Of a DNA stretch of 26,510 nt, positions 8,284-16,291 are shown piece after piece. The stretch is from an uncultured Lachnospiraceae bacterium. GTDB taxonomy: Bacteria; Bacillota_A; Clostridia; Lachnospirales; Lachnospiraceae. The stretch lies in contig CAJUQU010000004.1 of assembly GCA_910588595.1 (NCBI GenBank), positions 11,039 through 37,548 of the forward strand, read 5' to 3'. Within the stretch, counting starts at the first letter, position 1. Each line of letters starts with the position of its first letter. Made by a program: the position numbers and the translations under genes. The notes under the pieces are model-generated. The model saw only the letters and a program-made list of their open reading frames with translations, made no database searches and was not told the origin of the DNA.

Positions 8284-9105
8284 ATGAAGCTGGCGATATC
8301 AAATATTGCATGGGAAACTGGGGAGGATGAGCAGGTTTATGCCCTGATGCGCAAATATGGCTATTCCGGGCTTGAGATTGCGCCGACGCGGTTTTTCGAG
8401 AGAGATCCGTATGAGGACCTGGATGCAGTGAGGGCATGGCGGGGCGGATTTGCGAAAAAGGAGGGGTTTGAGATCCCTTCAATGCAGTCGATCTGGTATG
8501 GCAGATCGGAAAAGCTCTTTGCAGATGAGACACAGCGTCAGGTGCTATTGGACTACACCAGAAAGGCGGTGGATTTTGCAAAGGCAGCCCTGTGCACGAA
8601 CCTGGTATTTGGCAGTCCCAGAAACAGGATCCTTCCGGATCCCTTAGACCAGGGACTGCGGCGGCAGGGAATTGATTTTTTCCGGGCGATCGGAAATTAT
8701 GCCTGCGCTCAGGAAACGACGGTCGGCATGGAGGCGAATCCAGCCATATACAATACCAACTATATCAACACGACACAGGAGGCGCTTGATCTCATAGGGG
8801 AGGTCGGTTCTGACGGTTTTCGCCTCAACCTCGATGTCGGCACAATGCTCGAAAACGGGGAGCGTGTTGAGGTGTTGGAGGGGAGTGCTGCTGCGGTCAG
8901 CCACGTACATATCAGCGAGCCTTTTCTAAAGCCTGTTGTTATGGACCGGGACAGGAGACTGTTCCACGGCGAGCTGGCTGCTTTTTTGCGGGAGAACGGG
9001 TATCAGGGATATGTGTCAGTGGAGATGGGAAAGATAGAGGATGCACAGAGCCGTCTGGGCATGTTGGATGAGATCCTGGCATACGGAAAGGAGATGTTTG
9101 GATGA
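8284..9105 (+). CDS. Sugar phosphate isomerase/epimerase-like TIM-barrel protein
   Basis: Belongs by pattern to the xylose-isomerase-like TIM-barrel family (AP endonuclease 2 superfamily). Likely divalent-metal ligands are spaced as in the family: E150 (VGMEANP), D184 (NLDVGT), H207/H209 (VSHVHISEP) and E247 (VSVEMG). Length 273 residues is normal. These enzymes isomerise or epimerise sugars, or act as lyases or dehydratases on keto-sugars, so the activity cannot be fixed by sequence. RBS GGAGG at 8273-8277, 6 nt before ATG. The gene sits between the NAD-dependent enzyme and a GT2 and overlaps that GT2 by the ATGA arrangement, arguing for a role in the same sugar pathway. Cytoplasmic. Confidence 0.85.
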   Translation: MKLAISNIAWETGEDEQVYALMRKYGYSGLEIAPTRFFERDPYEDLDAVRAWRGGFAKKEGFEIPSMQSIWYGRSEKLFADETQRQVLLDYTRKAVDFAKAALCTNLVFGSPRNRILPDPLDQGLRRQGIDFFRAIGNYACAQETTVGMEANPAIYNTNYINTTQEALDLIGEVGSDGFRLNLDVGTMLENGERVEVLEGSAAAVSHVHISEPFLKPVVMDRDRRLFHGELAAFLRENGYQGYVSVEMGKIEDAQSRLGMLDEILAYGKEMFG

Positions 9106-9914
9106 CGGAAGAGGGGAGAACAGGAGTTCCCGCATTTGAATACAATGAATATGCGCCACAGTCAAAGGAATATGTTGTGCTGATACCTGTCATCAATGAG
9201 GGGGAGCGCATTCTAAAGGAACTGTACCGCGCGTATAAGCATCATATCGCAGATCACGCGGATCTGGTGATCTGCGACGGCGGATCCACGGACGGGAGCC
9301 TGGAGGAGCGGAAACTCAAAAAATTGCAGGTCAATACACTGCTGATCAAAAAGGGCGAAGGAAAACAGGGGGCACAGCTCCGCATGGGAATATACTGGGC
9401 GCTCAAAAGAGGCTACAAGGGCATCATCACCATAGATGGCAACAACAAGGACAGCATCGAGGACATTCCGCGCTTTATACAGAAGCTTGAGGAGGGGTAT
9501 GATCTCGTGCAGGGCTCCCGCTTTGTCAGGGGAGGAAGGGCAGTGAACACCCCGTTTGTCAGAAACGTCGCCGTCCGCCTGATCCATGCACCTGTGATCT
9601 CACTGACAGCAGGGCAGCGCTTTACGGACACGACCAATGCATACAGGGCGTACTCTGCGCGGTATCTGTCGGACGAGCGGGTGGCGCCGCTCAGGGAGAT
9701 ATTTATGACCTATGAGCTTCTGGCTTACCTGTCTGTCAGGGCGACACAGCTTGGATATAAGGCATGTGAGATCCCTGTCACAAGGGCGTATCCAAAGAAG
9801 GGGAAAACACCCACAAAGATCAGCTTTTTCAAGGGGAACAGCGAGCTGATGAAAATATTGTTTCAAAATTTCCGGGGGGCGTACAAGCCTGGTATGACCT
9901 GCGCTAAACAGTAA
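9102..9914 (+). CDS. Glycosyltransferase family 2, DPM1-like, without membrane helices
   Basis: Contains YVVLIPVINEGERI (24-37), VICDGGSTDGS (56-66) and GIITIDGNNKDSIEDI, where the metal site reads D112-G-N rather than D-A-D. QGSRFVRGG and TDTTNAYRAYSARYL are typical of the polyprenyl-phosphate mannosyl/glucosyltransferase subgroup. No C-terminal membrane helices are present, unlike the GtrB-like enzyme at 4149, so it resembles soluble DPM1. The start codon overlaps the preceding stop (ATGA) and AAAGGAG at 9087-9093 lies 8 nt upstream, so start and coupling are well supported. It is the last gene before a promoter-bearing gap. This unit therefore holds three GT2 enzymes, which suggests sequential sugar additions or distinct lipid-linked donors. 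Donor and acceptor are unknown. Confidence 0.87.
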   Translation: MTEEGRTGVPAFEYNEYAPQSKEYVVLIPVINEGERILKELYRAYKHHIADHADLVICDGGSTDGSLEERKLKKLQVNTLLIKKGEGKQGAQLRMGIYWALKRGYKGIITIDGNNKDSIEDIPRFIQKLEEGYDLVQGSRFVRGGRAVNTPFVRNVAVRLIHAPVISLTAGQRFTDTTNAYRAYSARYLSDERVAPLREIFMTYELLAYLSVRATQLGYKACEIPVTRAYPKKGKTPTKISFFKGNSELMKILFQNFRGAYKPGMTCAKQ

Positions 9915-9945
9915 GGTATTTCGTGTGGATAGCGTACTATGGCGC

Positions 9946-9975
9946 TTTACAGTGTGTTATGGTACATGTTATAAT
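9946..9975 (+). promoter_or_regulatory. Sigma-A-type promoter with extended -10 before the priming transferase gene
   Basis: The -35 box TTTACA at 9946-9951 is separated by 18 nt from a perfect TATAAT at 9970-9975, which is preceded by TGT at 9967-9969 (extended -10). Transcription would begin near 9982, giving a 5' leader of about 87 nt. This starts a second transcription unit running from 10069 to the terminator near 17036. An 8-bp direct repeat, GTACTATG, lies on each side (9934-9941 and 9989-9996). Confidence 0.75.
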
Positions 9976-10068
9976 GTCGACAGATTTTGTACTATGATCA
10001 GGGAACTGTTAACGGGCAGCTTAGCAGGGCGCAGGAAAGCAGTATCGGTCAATATTTGAGGGAGCAGG

Positions 10069-11493
10069 ATGGAAAATATCAGAAGGAAAAATAAAATGAT
10101 GGAGACGTACAGTATCCTGGTGATCGATATTTTATGTGTTGTCGTCTCCTACGCATTGGCATTGTTCATTCGATTCAATATCATTCACTATGAGAATTAC
10201 CCCAAACAGTTTCATCTTATGGTTGGGGCTTATATCGTGATATTATGTCTGCTCTACAACATGTTTCTCGATGCGAACAGAAACTTTTTTACCAGAGGCT
10301 ACTATCAGGAGTTTTACTACACGGTGAGATATACGCTGATCCTCGTAGTAGGGCTGGTGGTTGTGCTGTATCTCCTGCAGCAGTCCTATGAGTTTTCCCG
10401 CTCTGTGTACGGCATATTTGCGGTTTTGAACATTTTGATCACATATGCCATACACATGGCATTTAAAAAGGGAATCTGGAAATACTATAGGAAAAGTATC
10501 AACGCCGAGAAGATGCTGGTCATCACAAAAGATATCCTGATGGAAGAGGTGCTTGGAAATCTTATTAAGGGCAAAGAGTGGTATTATGATATCACAGCGG
10601 CAGTCGTCTACGATGCGGACAGAAAAGGCAGTGTGGTCAGGGGCGTGCCGGTCGTGGCGTCAAAGGATGATCTGTATGAGACGGTGATCCAGATGATGGT
10701 GGACGAGGTGTTCATCTGTCTTCCGGGAGAGCCGCTGATCGAGATCCGCGATATGGTACAGCAGTTCGAGGAGATGGGGCTTACCTGTCATTACAATGTT
10801 GACCTTTTCAGTCATTCGAATCCCAATACGTATGTCCAGCAGATGGCGGGGTACAGTGTGATTTCCTTTGCGCTAAAGACAATGGATTCCAGACGGCTTC
10901 TTATCAAGCGGCTGATCGATATCCTGGGAGCGGTTGTGGGGCTTGCGGGTACAGCTGTGATAACGCCCTTTGTGGCGGCGGCGATCAAGATCGATTCGCC
11001 AGGACCTATATTCTTCTCCCAGACCCGCATCGGAAGAAACGGGCGGCGATTTAAGATCTGGAAATTCCGCTCGATGTACACTGACGCTGAGGAGCGCAAG
11101 AAGGAGCTGGAAGCACAAAATGAGATCAAAGGTCTGATGTTTAAGATGGAGGGCGACCCACGCATCACCAGAGTAGGGAAGTTTATCAGGCGGACAAGCA
11201 TTGACGAGACACCGCAGTTTCTCAATATTCTGGTGGGGGATATGAGTCTGGTCGGCACACGTCCGCCGACGGAGGACGAGTTTGAACAGTACAATGGCTA
11301 TTACAGAAGACGCCTGAGCATCACGCCGGGTCTGACAGGGCTCTGGCAGGTGAGCGGCAGAAGCGATATACAGGACTTTGAGGAGATCGTAAGACTTGAC
11401 TTGGAGTACATAGACAACTGGTCTTTGGGACTTGACGTTAAGATCTTGATCATGACTGTGTTTGCAGTTCTTGGGAGAAAAGGCTCAAAATGA
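10069..11493 (+). CDS. Polyprenyl glycosylphosphotransferase (priming enzyme for surface polysaccharide)
   Basis: Transfers a sugar-1-phosphate from a nucleotide sugar to undecaprenyl phosphate, the first committed step of polymer synthesis, at the inner face of the membrane. The N-terminal half has four hydrophobic segments (among them ILVIDILCVVVSYALALFI and LILVVGLVVVLYLL) and a central nucleotide-binding-like domain, as in WbaP/CpsE-type proteins. The C-terminal catalytic domain starts with KRLIDILGAVVGL and a membrane-inserted helix, then SPGPIFFSQTRIGRNG, KFRSM, and the catalytic Asp-Glu pair D379-E380 in SIDETPQ. LVGTRPP, TPGLTGLWQVSGRS and DLEYIDNWS follow. 474 residues is typical. 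GAGGGAG at 10058-10064 supports this ATG. It is first in its transcription unit and overlaps the next gene by 4 nt. The primed sugar (Gal, Glc, GlcNAc or other) cannot be decided from sequence. Confidence 0.95.
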   Translation: MENIRRKNKMMETYSILVIDILCVVVSYALALFIRFNIIHYENYPKQFHLMVGAYIVILCLLYNMFLDANRNFFTRGYYQEFYYTVRYTLILVVGLVVVLYLLQQSYEFSRSVYGIFAVLNILITYAIHMAFKKGIWKYYRKSINAEKMLVITKDILMEEVLGNLIKGKEWYYDITAAVVYDADRKGSVVRGVPVVASKDDLYETVIQMMVDEVFICLPGEPLIEIRDMVQQFEEMGLTCHYNVDLFSHSNPNTYVQQMAGYSVISFALKTMDSRRLLIKRLIDILGAVVGLAGTAVITPFVAAAIKIDSPGPIFFSQTRIGRNGRRFKIWKFRSMYTDAEERKKELEAQNEIKGLMFKMEGDPRITRVGKFIRRTSIDETPQFLNILVGDMSLVGTRPPTEDEFEQYNGYYRRRLSITPGLTGLWQVSGRSDIQDFEEIVRLDLEYIDNWSLGLDVKILIMTVFAVLGRKGSK

Positions 11494-12230
11494 GATATTG
11501 TGAGATATTGAGGACGAATATAAATGTGACGAGTATGCCGGAGACGGTCGCTTATATCGGAGAACAGATCGATGCGCTCCGGGGTAGTTATATCTGTGTG
11601 TCAAATGTGCACACGACAGTGCTGTCCTACGAGGATGAGCACTATCGCATGGTACAGAACAGCGCGGCGATGGCGCTGCCTGACGGGGCGCCGCTGTCTA
11701 AGTACAGCAGGGCACGGGGATTTCGCGACGCACAGCGGGTAACAGGTCCTGATCTGATGGCGGAGCTGTTCCGGATCTCAGGACAGAAAGGGTACAGACA
11801 TTTTTTTTATGGCTCCACGCAGCAGACGCTGGACGATATGAGGGCGATACTTCAGAGGGATTATCCGGACCTGGTGATCGCCGGGATGTACGCACCGCCG
11901 TTTCGGGCGCTTACGGCGAAGGAGGATCAGGAGGTGACTGCGCGGATCAACGATGCCGGTGCTGATTTTATCTGGGTGGGACTTGGCGCACCCAAACAGG
12001 AGGAATGGATGTACGAACACCGGGGAAAGTTAAATGCAGTGTCGATCGGCGTGGGTGCCGGTTTTGACTATATAGCAGGCAATATCAGAAGAGCGCCCAG
12101 GATCATGCAGGTGCTCTGTCTGGAGTGGCTTTACAGGCTGATGCAGGATCCCAGGCGCCTGTGGAAAAGATATGTGGTGACAAACACGAAGTTTGTGTGT
12201 TATATTTTGAGAGAAAGATTTGTAAAATGA
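11490..12230 (+). CDS. WecG/TagA/CpsF family glycosyltransferase (GT26)
   Basis: Adds the second sugar, often ManNAc or a related residue, to an Und-PP-linked primer at the membrane. Family hallmarks are in order: VSNVHTTVLSYED, ALPDGAPLSKYSRARG with the conserved DG, FYGSTQQTLDDM, GADFIWVGLGAPKQEEWM and GVGAGFDYIAGNIRRAP. The end, LEWLYRLMQDPRRLWKRY, forms the amphipathic tail that binds the membrane. 246 residues is normal. The start codon overlaps the stop of the priming transferase (ATGA), and AAAAGG lies about 6 nt upstream. Position directly after the priming enzyme fits a second-step role. Substrate identity is inferred only at family level. Confidence 0.94.
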   Translation: MRYCEILRTNINVTSMPETVAYIGEQIDALRGSYICVSNVHTTVLSYEDEHYRMVQNSAAMALPDGAPLSKYSRARGFRDAQRVTGPDLMAELFRISGQKGYRHFFYGSTQQTLDDMRAILQRDYPDLVIAGMYAPPFRALTAKEDQEVTARINDAGADFIWVGLGAPKQEEWMYEHRGKLNAVSIGVGAGFDYIAGNIRRAPRIMQVLCLEWLYRLMQDPRRLWKRYVVTNTKFVCYILRERFVK

Positions 12231-13150
12231 AGAGGAAGATATGGTTTCACGCAGATGACTACGGAGTGACAGCACAGCAGGCAAAACGGATCCTGAGCTG
12301 TCATCAGAGCGGGGTGCTCAACAGTATCAGTGTACTGCCCAATACGCCTGCATTGGGAGAGGCTCTCGATTTGCTGGATCAGATCGATCCGGACGGGACG
12401 CAGATCAGACGTGTCCTGCACCTGAACTTTGTGGAGGGCAGGCCGGTCGCGGGGGCTGAGAACGTACCGGAACTGGTGGATGATACGGGGTATTTCGATA
12501 AATCTTTTATACATTTCTGGCGGTGGAATCATACGAAAAGAGGTGCTGCGAGAAAAGAGCTTATCCGCCAGATCAAACTGGAGATCGCGGCGCAGCTGCA
12601 GGCTGTGACAGGGGCATTTGATTACAGGATAACCGCGGTTGATTCCCATCAGCACTATCACATGATCCCGATCGTGTTTGACAGCCTGATGGAAGTGTTA
12701 TCAGAAACAGGGCTGGGGACGACACAAATCTGTCAGGTACGGATCCCTGTCGATCCGACAGCACCGTTGAGGAGCAATGCACAGATGCGCAGAGGAGTGC
12801 CAAAGATCAATTGGGTGAAATGGTGCATTCTTGGAGCATATGTACAGAGAAACAAGAAGATCCTGCACAGCCGGGGTATAGAAGTGCCTGTCTTTTTTGG
12901 TATTTTCTACACCTGCCAGATGAAAAAGGAGGTAGTGGAGGCATTGCTTCCGGCATACAGGAACTATGCAGACAAAAAAAACAGAGATCTGGAGCTGATG
13001 TTCCATCCAGGCAGTCTCACAGACTGTAATGAACTATTAGATGCGAGAAGTGAGGAACTTGCAGTATTTTATATGTCCGACGACAGATACGAGGAAGCCG
13101 AATGTTTAAAGCTGCTGGATAAGTCTTATAAAGAAGAAAATAATAAATAA
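12227..13150 (+). CDS. ChbG/YdjC-like carbohydrate deacetylase
   Basis: Relative of ChbG, a metal-dependent enzyme that removes an N-acetyl group from chito-oligosaccharides; family members also act on lipid-linked or polymer sugars. The motif FHADDYGV places the Asp pair D10-D11 at the N-terminus, DSHQHYH gives H141 and H143, and MFHPG gives H260, all expected for metal binding and catalysis. The protein is 307 residues from ATG 12227, whose ATGA overlap with the preceding stop and match to the family's short N-terminus decide this start; the open frame extends further upstream inside the GT26 gene. No signal peptide, so it probably acts in the cytoplasm on a lipid-linked or nucleotide-linked intermediate (inference). 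An N-acetylated sugar made by the two preceding enzymes would be a natural substrate. Confidence 0.9.
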   Translation: MKRKIWFHADDYGVTAQQAKRILSCHQSGVLNSISVLPNTPALGEALDLLDQIDPDGTQIRRVLHLNFVEGRPVAGAENVPELVDDTGYFDKSFIHFWRWNHTKRGAARKELIRQIKLEIAAQLQAVTGAFDYRITAVDSHQHYHMIPIVFDSLMEVLSETGLGTTQICQVRIPVDPTAPLRSNAQMRRGVPKINWVKWCILGAYVQRNKKILHSRGIEVPVFFGIFYTCQMKKEVVEALLPAYRNYADKKNRDLELMFHPGSLTDCNELLDARSEELAVFYMSDDRYEEAECLKLLDKSYKEENNK

Positions 13151-13163
13151 TAAGGGGAGAATC

Positions 13164-14324
13164 ATGAAAAAGAAATCAGTGGTAGCAACTATTATGGCGA
13201 TGACAACTGCGATCGCATTGCTTTCGGGCTGCGGGGAACGGACAGATATCGAGGACAAGACTGTTGTCGTGAGTGAGGACGGGGGAGAGAGCAGCACAGT
13301 GCAGGAGACCGGAGGGGCAAACGTGCCGTTGCCGACGGATGTTATGCCGGAGACAGAAGTTATGTCATCTGTCGATGGCGCGGAGGAAGTGCCAGAGACG
13401 CAGAGTGCAGACAGCACCGTCGAGGGAGGTGAGCCGGACACGGCACAGGCGGAGCTGCCGGAACAGGAAGAGTCATCGATGGTCTTCGAGCTCTCTGAGG
13501 GGGAGCTGGAGGCGAGGCGCGAGCAGCAGCAGAATTTTGCGGAGGCAAGAGAACTCCTGTACAGTCTGCCGAACTCCAAGGACAAGACCGAGAAGATCAA
13601 TCAGATGGACAGGCAGATCCTTGCAAACAATGCCTATAATTTTGGCACCAGAAATATTGTATTTATAGGAGACAGTATCACAGAGGGGATCACGAGTGCG
13701 GTCGACGGGAATGGGAACCTTGTCAGCTATGTCACTTATGCGAACTCCTATCTTCGCTTTAACAGAGTGCTCAACCACGGTTTGGGCGGCAGGATGTTTT
13801 CTGTATATGGAGGCGAGGAACTGTCGCTTGCCATGAACTTTGGCAATGTAACGAATATCAACTCGGATGTCATTGTGGTGTTTGCAGGAGTCAATGATTA
13901 CCTGTCCACGCCGGCAACCAAACGGTTTGGCGATGTCAATGACAAGCTGAGCACATCGGGGTATTGCGGCTCGGTCAGGTTGTTCATGAAACAGCTTTAT
14001 GAGTACTATGGGGACCGGGACATTTTCTTTGTGATGATGTATAACACTTCAAAGAACGTGAAAAGCAGCTATTCGGATATCACGTGGCAGCCAACCTTGA
14101 ACGATTACCTGGAAGTACAGCGGACGCTTGCCAAGGAGTACGGATTTAACGTGATCGAGCTGTATGACATTGGCTTTATGGACTGCAGTGACAAGGAGTC
14201 GTCAGACTTTTACCTGCGGGATGGCCTGCATCCGAAGGATAATGGGAACATCGTGCTGGGCGAACATATCGCAGCGGAGCTGTCGCTCTATTTTGCCCAG
14301 AAGGAAGAGAACAAAAAGCAATAG
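13164..14324 (+). CDS. SGNH/GDSL-hydrolase lipoprotein (possible O-acyl esterase)
   Basis: The N-terminus is a lipoprotein signal: MKKKS, hydrophobic core, lipobox LSGC with Cys23. A long acidic, Ser/Thr/Pro/Glu-rich linker (to about residue 110) and a charged helix precede the hydrolase domain. SGNH blocks are present: block I IGDSIT with Ser171, block II Gly in NHGLGGR, block III AGVNDY with Asn244, block V DGLHP with Asp353 and His356. It is therefore predicted to be catalytic and tethered outside the cell. Such enzymes usually remove or transfer acetyl groups on cell-wall polysaccharide or peptidoglycan. GGGGAG at 13154-13159 is the RBS. It lies 13 nt after the deacetylase gene. The acetylated substrate is inferred from context, and no acetyltransferase was recognised in the window. 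Confidence 0.9.
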   Translation: MKKKSVVATIMAMTTAIALLSGCGERTDIEDKTVVVSEDGGESSTVQETGGANVPLPTDVMPETEVMSSVDGAEEVPETQSADSTVEGGEPDTAQAELPEQEESSMVFELSEGELEARREQQQNFAEARELLYSLPNSKDKTEKINQMDRQILANNAYNFGTRNIVFIGDSITEGITSAVDGNGNLVSYVTYANSYLRFNRVLNHGLGGRMFSVYGGEELSLAMNFGNVTNINSDVIVVFAGVNDYLSTPATKRFGDVNDKLSTSGYCGSVRLFMKQLYEYYGDRDIFFVMMYNTSKNVKSSYSDITWQPTLNDYLEVQRTLAKEYGFNVIELYDIGFMDCSDKESSDFYLRDGLHPKDNGNIVLGEHIAAELSLYFAQKEENKKQ

Positions 14325-14340
14325 GTAGGAGAAGCATCAG

Positions 14341-15384
14341 GTGGAGATTTTAAGATGGGCAATACTGCTGGCATTCGTCTTGCCAGTACCATTTTTTCTG
14401 GGGTTTATACCTGTAAAACATATGAACCGCTTGCAAAAGACACCCGCAATGACTTATGTCTGCGGGTGGTTTGTGAGCTTTTTTCTGTTTGAGCTGACTG
14501 CAGTTCCGTTCATTCTTTTAGAACAGAGTTTTACACTGCTGGTAGTTGTGTATACCTGTATCGTCGCGGTGGTGCTGGTCGTGTCTTTGTGGCAGGGACG
14601 CCATCTGTGGAAGTATTATTATGAGTGCATTCAGGGAATCAGGGACATGCCGGGTGCTGTAAAGCTTGGCTGGGTGATATTTTTCCTGATCGTTTTTTTT
14701 CAGATGGCATATGCGGTTCTGTATGAGTACTATGATGGGGACGACGCTTATTATATCGCGGTGGCAGTGCTCACGGAAGAATTTGATACGATGTATCTGC
14801 GCGATGCCTATTCGGGGTATATATATCCGCTTGATGCGAGGCATGCGTTTTCGCCGACACCCATATACCAGGCGTGGCTGTCGAGGCTGAGCGGGATCGC
14901 GCCTGCCGTTGTGGCGCACAGTGTGCTGGCGCCGGTGTGGCTTATGTTTATGTACTGCATCTACGGACAGATCGGCAGCCGGTTATTGTGGCATAAAAAA
15001 AATTATAGGCCTGCGTTTATGATCCTGCTCGCGATATGGTTTATGTATGGGAATATTTCGCTGTACACATCGGAAACGTTTGCCATGACGAGAACCTGGC
15101 AGGGGAAGGGGCTGATGGCGGGGATGATCCTGCCCGCGCTGTTTCTGTGCCTGATCTACCTGGCAAAGGAAAGAGTCAGCCAGGGTATGTGGCTGCTCTT
15201 TATCTGCGTCTGCATGTCGGCTGTTTTTGCGACGAGTATATCCTTTATGCTCATACCGACGATCACAGGCGCAGCGTCTGTGCTGATCGGGATCAGGAAA
15301 AAGAGTGTGAGATCTGCGGCGGAAATATTTTTGTGCTGTACGCCCTGCCTGCTGCTGGCAGTCTGCTATATGATCGTGAGATAG
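14341..15384 (+). CDS. DUF6077-like polytopic membrane protein, N-terminal half (split gene candidate)
   Basis: Starts with GTG; AGGAG at 14327-14331 lies 9 nt upstream, and no ATG is better placed. About eight hydrophobic segments are visible. A conserved extracytoplasmic-looking motif YDGDDAYYIAVAVL is followed by TMYLRDAYSGYIYP, then WLSRLSGIAPAVVAHSVLAPVWL and TRTWQGKGLMAGMILPALFL. This order matches the first two thirds of DUF6077 proteins, large polytopic proteins of Clostridia whose paired acidic residues in an outer loop recall GT-C glycosyltransferases. The frame stops at TAG 15382-15384 directly after a membrane segment (CLLLAVCYMIVR). The missing C-terminal part is found in the next ORF, in the same frame, after 23 codons and a second stop. 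Function is unknown; transfer of a lipid-linked sugar onto the exported polymer is an inference. Confidence 0.75.
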   Translation: MEILRWAILLAFVLPVPFFLGFIPVKHMNRLQKTPAMTYVCGWFVSFFLFELTAVPFILLEQSFTLLVVVYTCIVAVVLVVSLWQGRHLWKYYYECIQGIRDMPGAVKLGWVIFFLIVFFQMAYAVLYEYYDGDDAYYIAVAVLTEEFDTMYLRDAYSGYIYPLDARHAFSPTPIYQAWLSRLSGIAPAVVAHSVLAPVWLMFMYCIYGQIGSRLLWHKKNYRPAFMILLAIWFMYGNISLYTSETFAMTRTWQGKGLMAGMILPALFLCLIYLAKERVSQGMWLLFICVCMSAVFATSISFMLIPTITGAASVLIGIRKKSVRSAAEIFLCCTPCLLLAVCYMIVR

Positions 15385-15453
15385 CCCTGCAAGGACATAT
15401 CCGGCGTACAGCATCAAAACTTTGAAACAGTTTCGGGAAAAGGGGGATGACAG

Positions 15454-16287
15454 ATGCGAATGGACTTGATTTCAGTCACAAAGGCCGTGATAGAGGACGT
15501 GGTTTTGTACAATAATAATAGCTTTCTGCTTCCCCTTTTTCTGATCGCACTGCTGTTTCTGTGGAGGACTGAAAAAGATAGGAAGCTGCGTGTAGTGCTG
15601 TTGTATCTGGTGGCAATGATCGGCGCGATCTTTTTGTGCCCGGTCTATGCGTGGGTGGGAATGAAGATCGATGCGGATATCTATTATCGTGTTCTGTGGT
15701 CGCTGCCGATCGGGATCCTTGTATGCTACAGTGTTGTGAAGCTCATGGCACGTTTCAAGGCGCTTGCATCAAAGGCGCTGGTGTTTATCCTTGCGGTGCT
15801 GGTGATCGTGATGAACGGCGAACTGGTGTACACCAATTCGTTCCATATCAAGTCGGTCAATGCGTACCATATCCCCCAGCAGGTGATCGATGTGGCGGAT
15901 GCGCTCAGGCTCGACAATTATAAGCCTATCGCCGTGCTGCCGGCTGAGCTGCTGCCATTTTTCAGGCAGTATACAGCGGATGTGTACACGCCGTATGGCA
16001 GGAACATTCTGGAGCCGGCGTGGACTTTTCACGATGAGTTGTACGATGCCATGGAGGGGGACCGCAATGCGTACGACGTGGCGGAGGTGGCAAGATGTGC
16101 CCGCAGCCATCATTGTGCCTTTGTCGTGCTGTCCTGCGCAAAGCAGATGAATGGGAGCATGGAGGAACAGGGGTACTTCCTGTTTCGGTTCGTCCAGGGG
16201 TATTTTATCTATATGGACTACAATTATTACTGGGTGTTCAAGGAACAGGGACTTCTCGATGCGGACGTGATCGAGGCTGGAGGATGA
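15454..16287 (+). CDS. DUF6077-like membrane protein, C-terminal half (split gene candidate)
   Basis: 277 residues with four or five hydrophobic segments, including FLLPLFLIALLFLW, VVLLYLVAMIGAIFL and ALVFILAVLVIVM. The motif IYYRVLWSLPIGILVCYSVV resembles the YWR..W.LP.G stretch in the C-terminal third of DUF6077 proteins. A soluble tail of about 120 residues follows (IPQQVIDVADALR... YYWVFKEQG). The ORF is in the same frame as the preceding gene but separated by TAG 15382 and TGA 15448. GGGGGA about 7 nt upstream of the ATG could allow independent translation. Either the pair is one gene interrupted by frameshifts or stops, or a family member naturally made as two chains. As a separate protein it resembles nothing else I recognise. 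Confidence 0.7.
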   Translation: MRMDLISVTKAVIEDVVLYNNNSFLLPLFLIALLFLWRTEKDRKLRVVLLYLVAMIGAIFLCPVYAWVGMKIDADIYYRVLWSLPIGILVCYSVVKLMARFKALASKALVFILAVLVIVMNGELVYTNSFHIKSVNAYHIPQQVIDVADALRLDNYKPIAVLPAELLPFFRQYTADVYTPYGRNILEPAWTFHDELYDAMEGDRNAYDVAEVARCARSHHCAFVVLSCAKQMNGSMEEQGYFLFRFVQGYFIYMDYNYYWVFKEQGLLDADVIEAGG

Positions 16288-16291
16288 GTGA

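Noticed and set aside
12125..12226. Longer start for the ChbG-like gene
   Set aside because: The extra 34 residues overlap the GT26 gene, lack any family similarity, and the ATGA start at 12227 fits the family's N-terminus.
15036..15425. 129-codon + frame overlapping the end of the first DUF6077-like ORF
   Set aside because: Its composition lacks the membrane segments of the family and it does not supply the missing linker convincingly; treated as an out-of-frame shadow.
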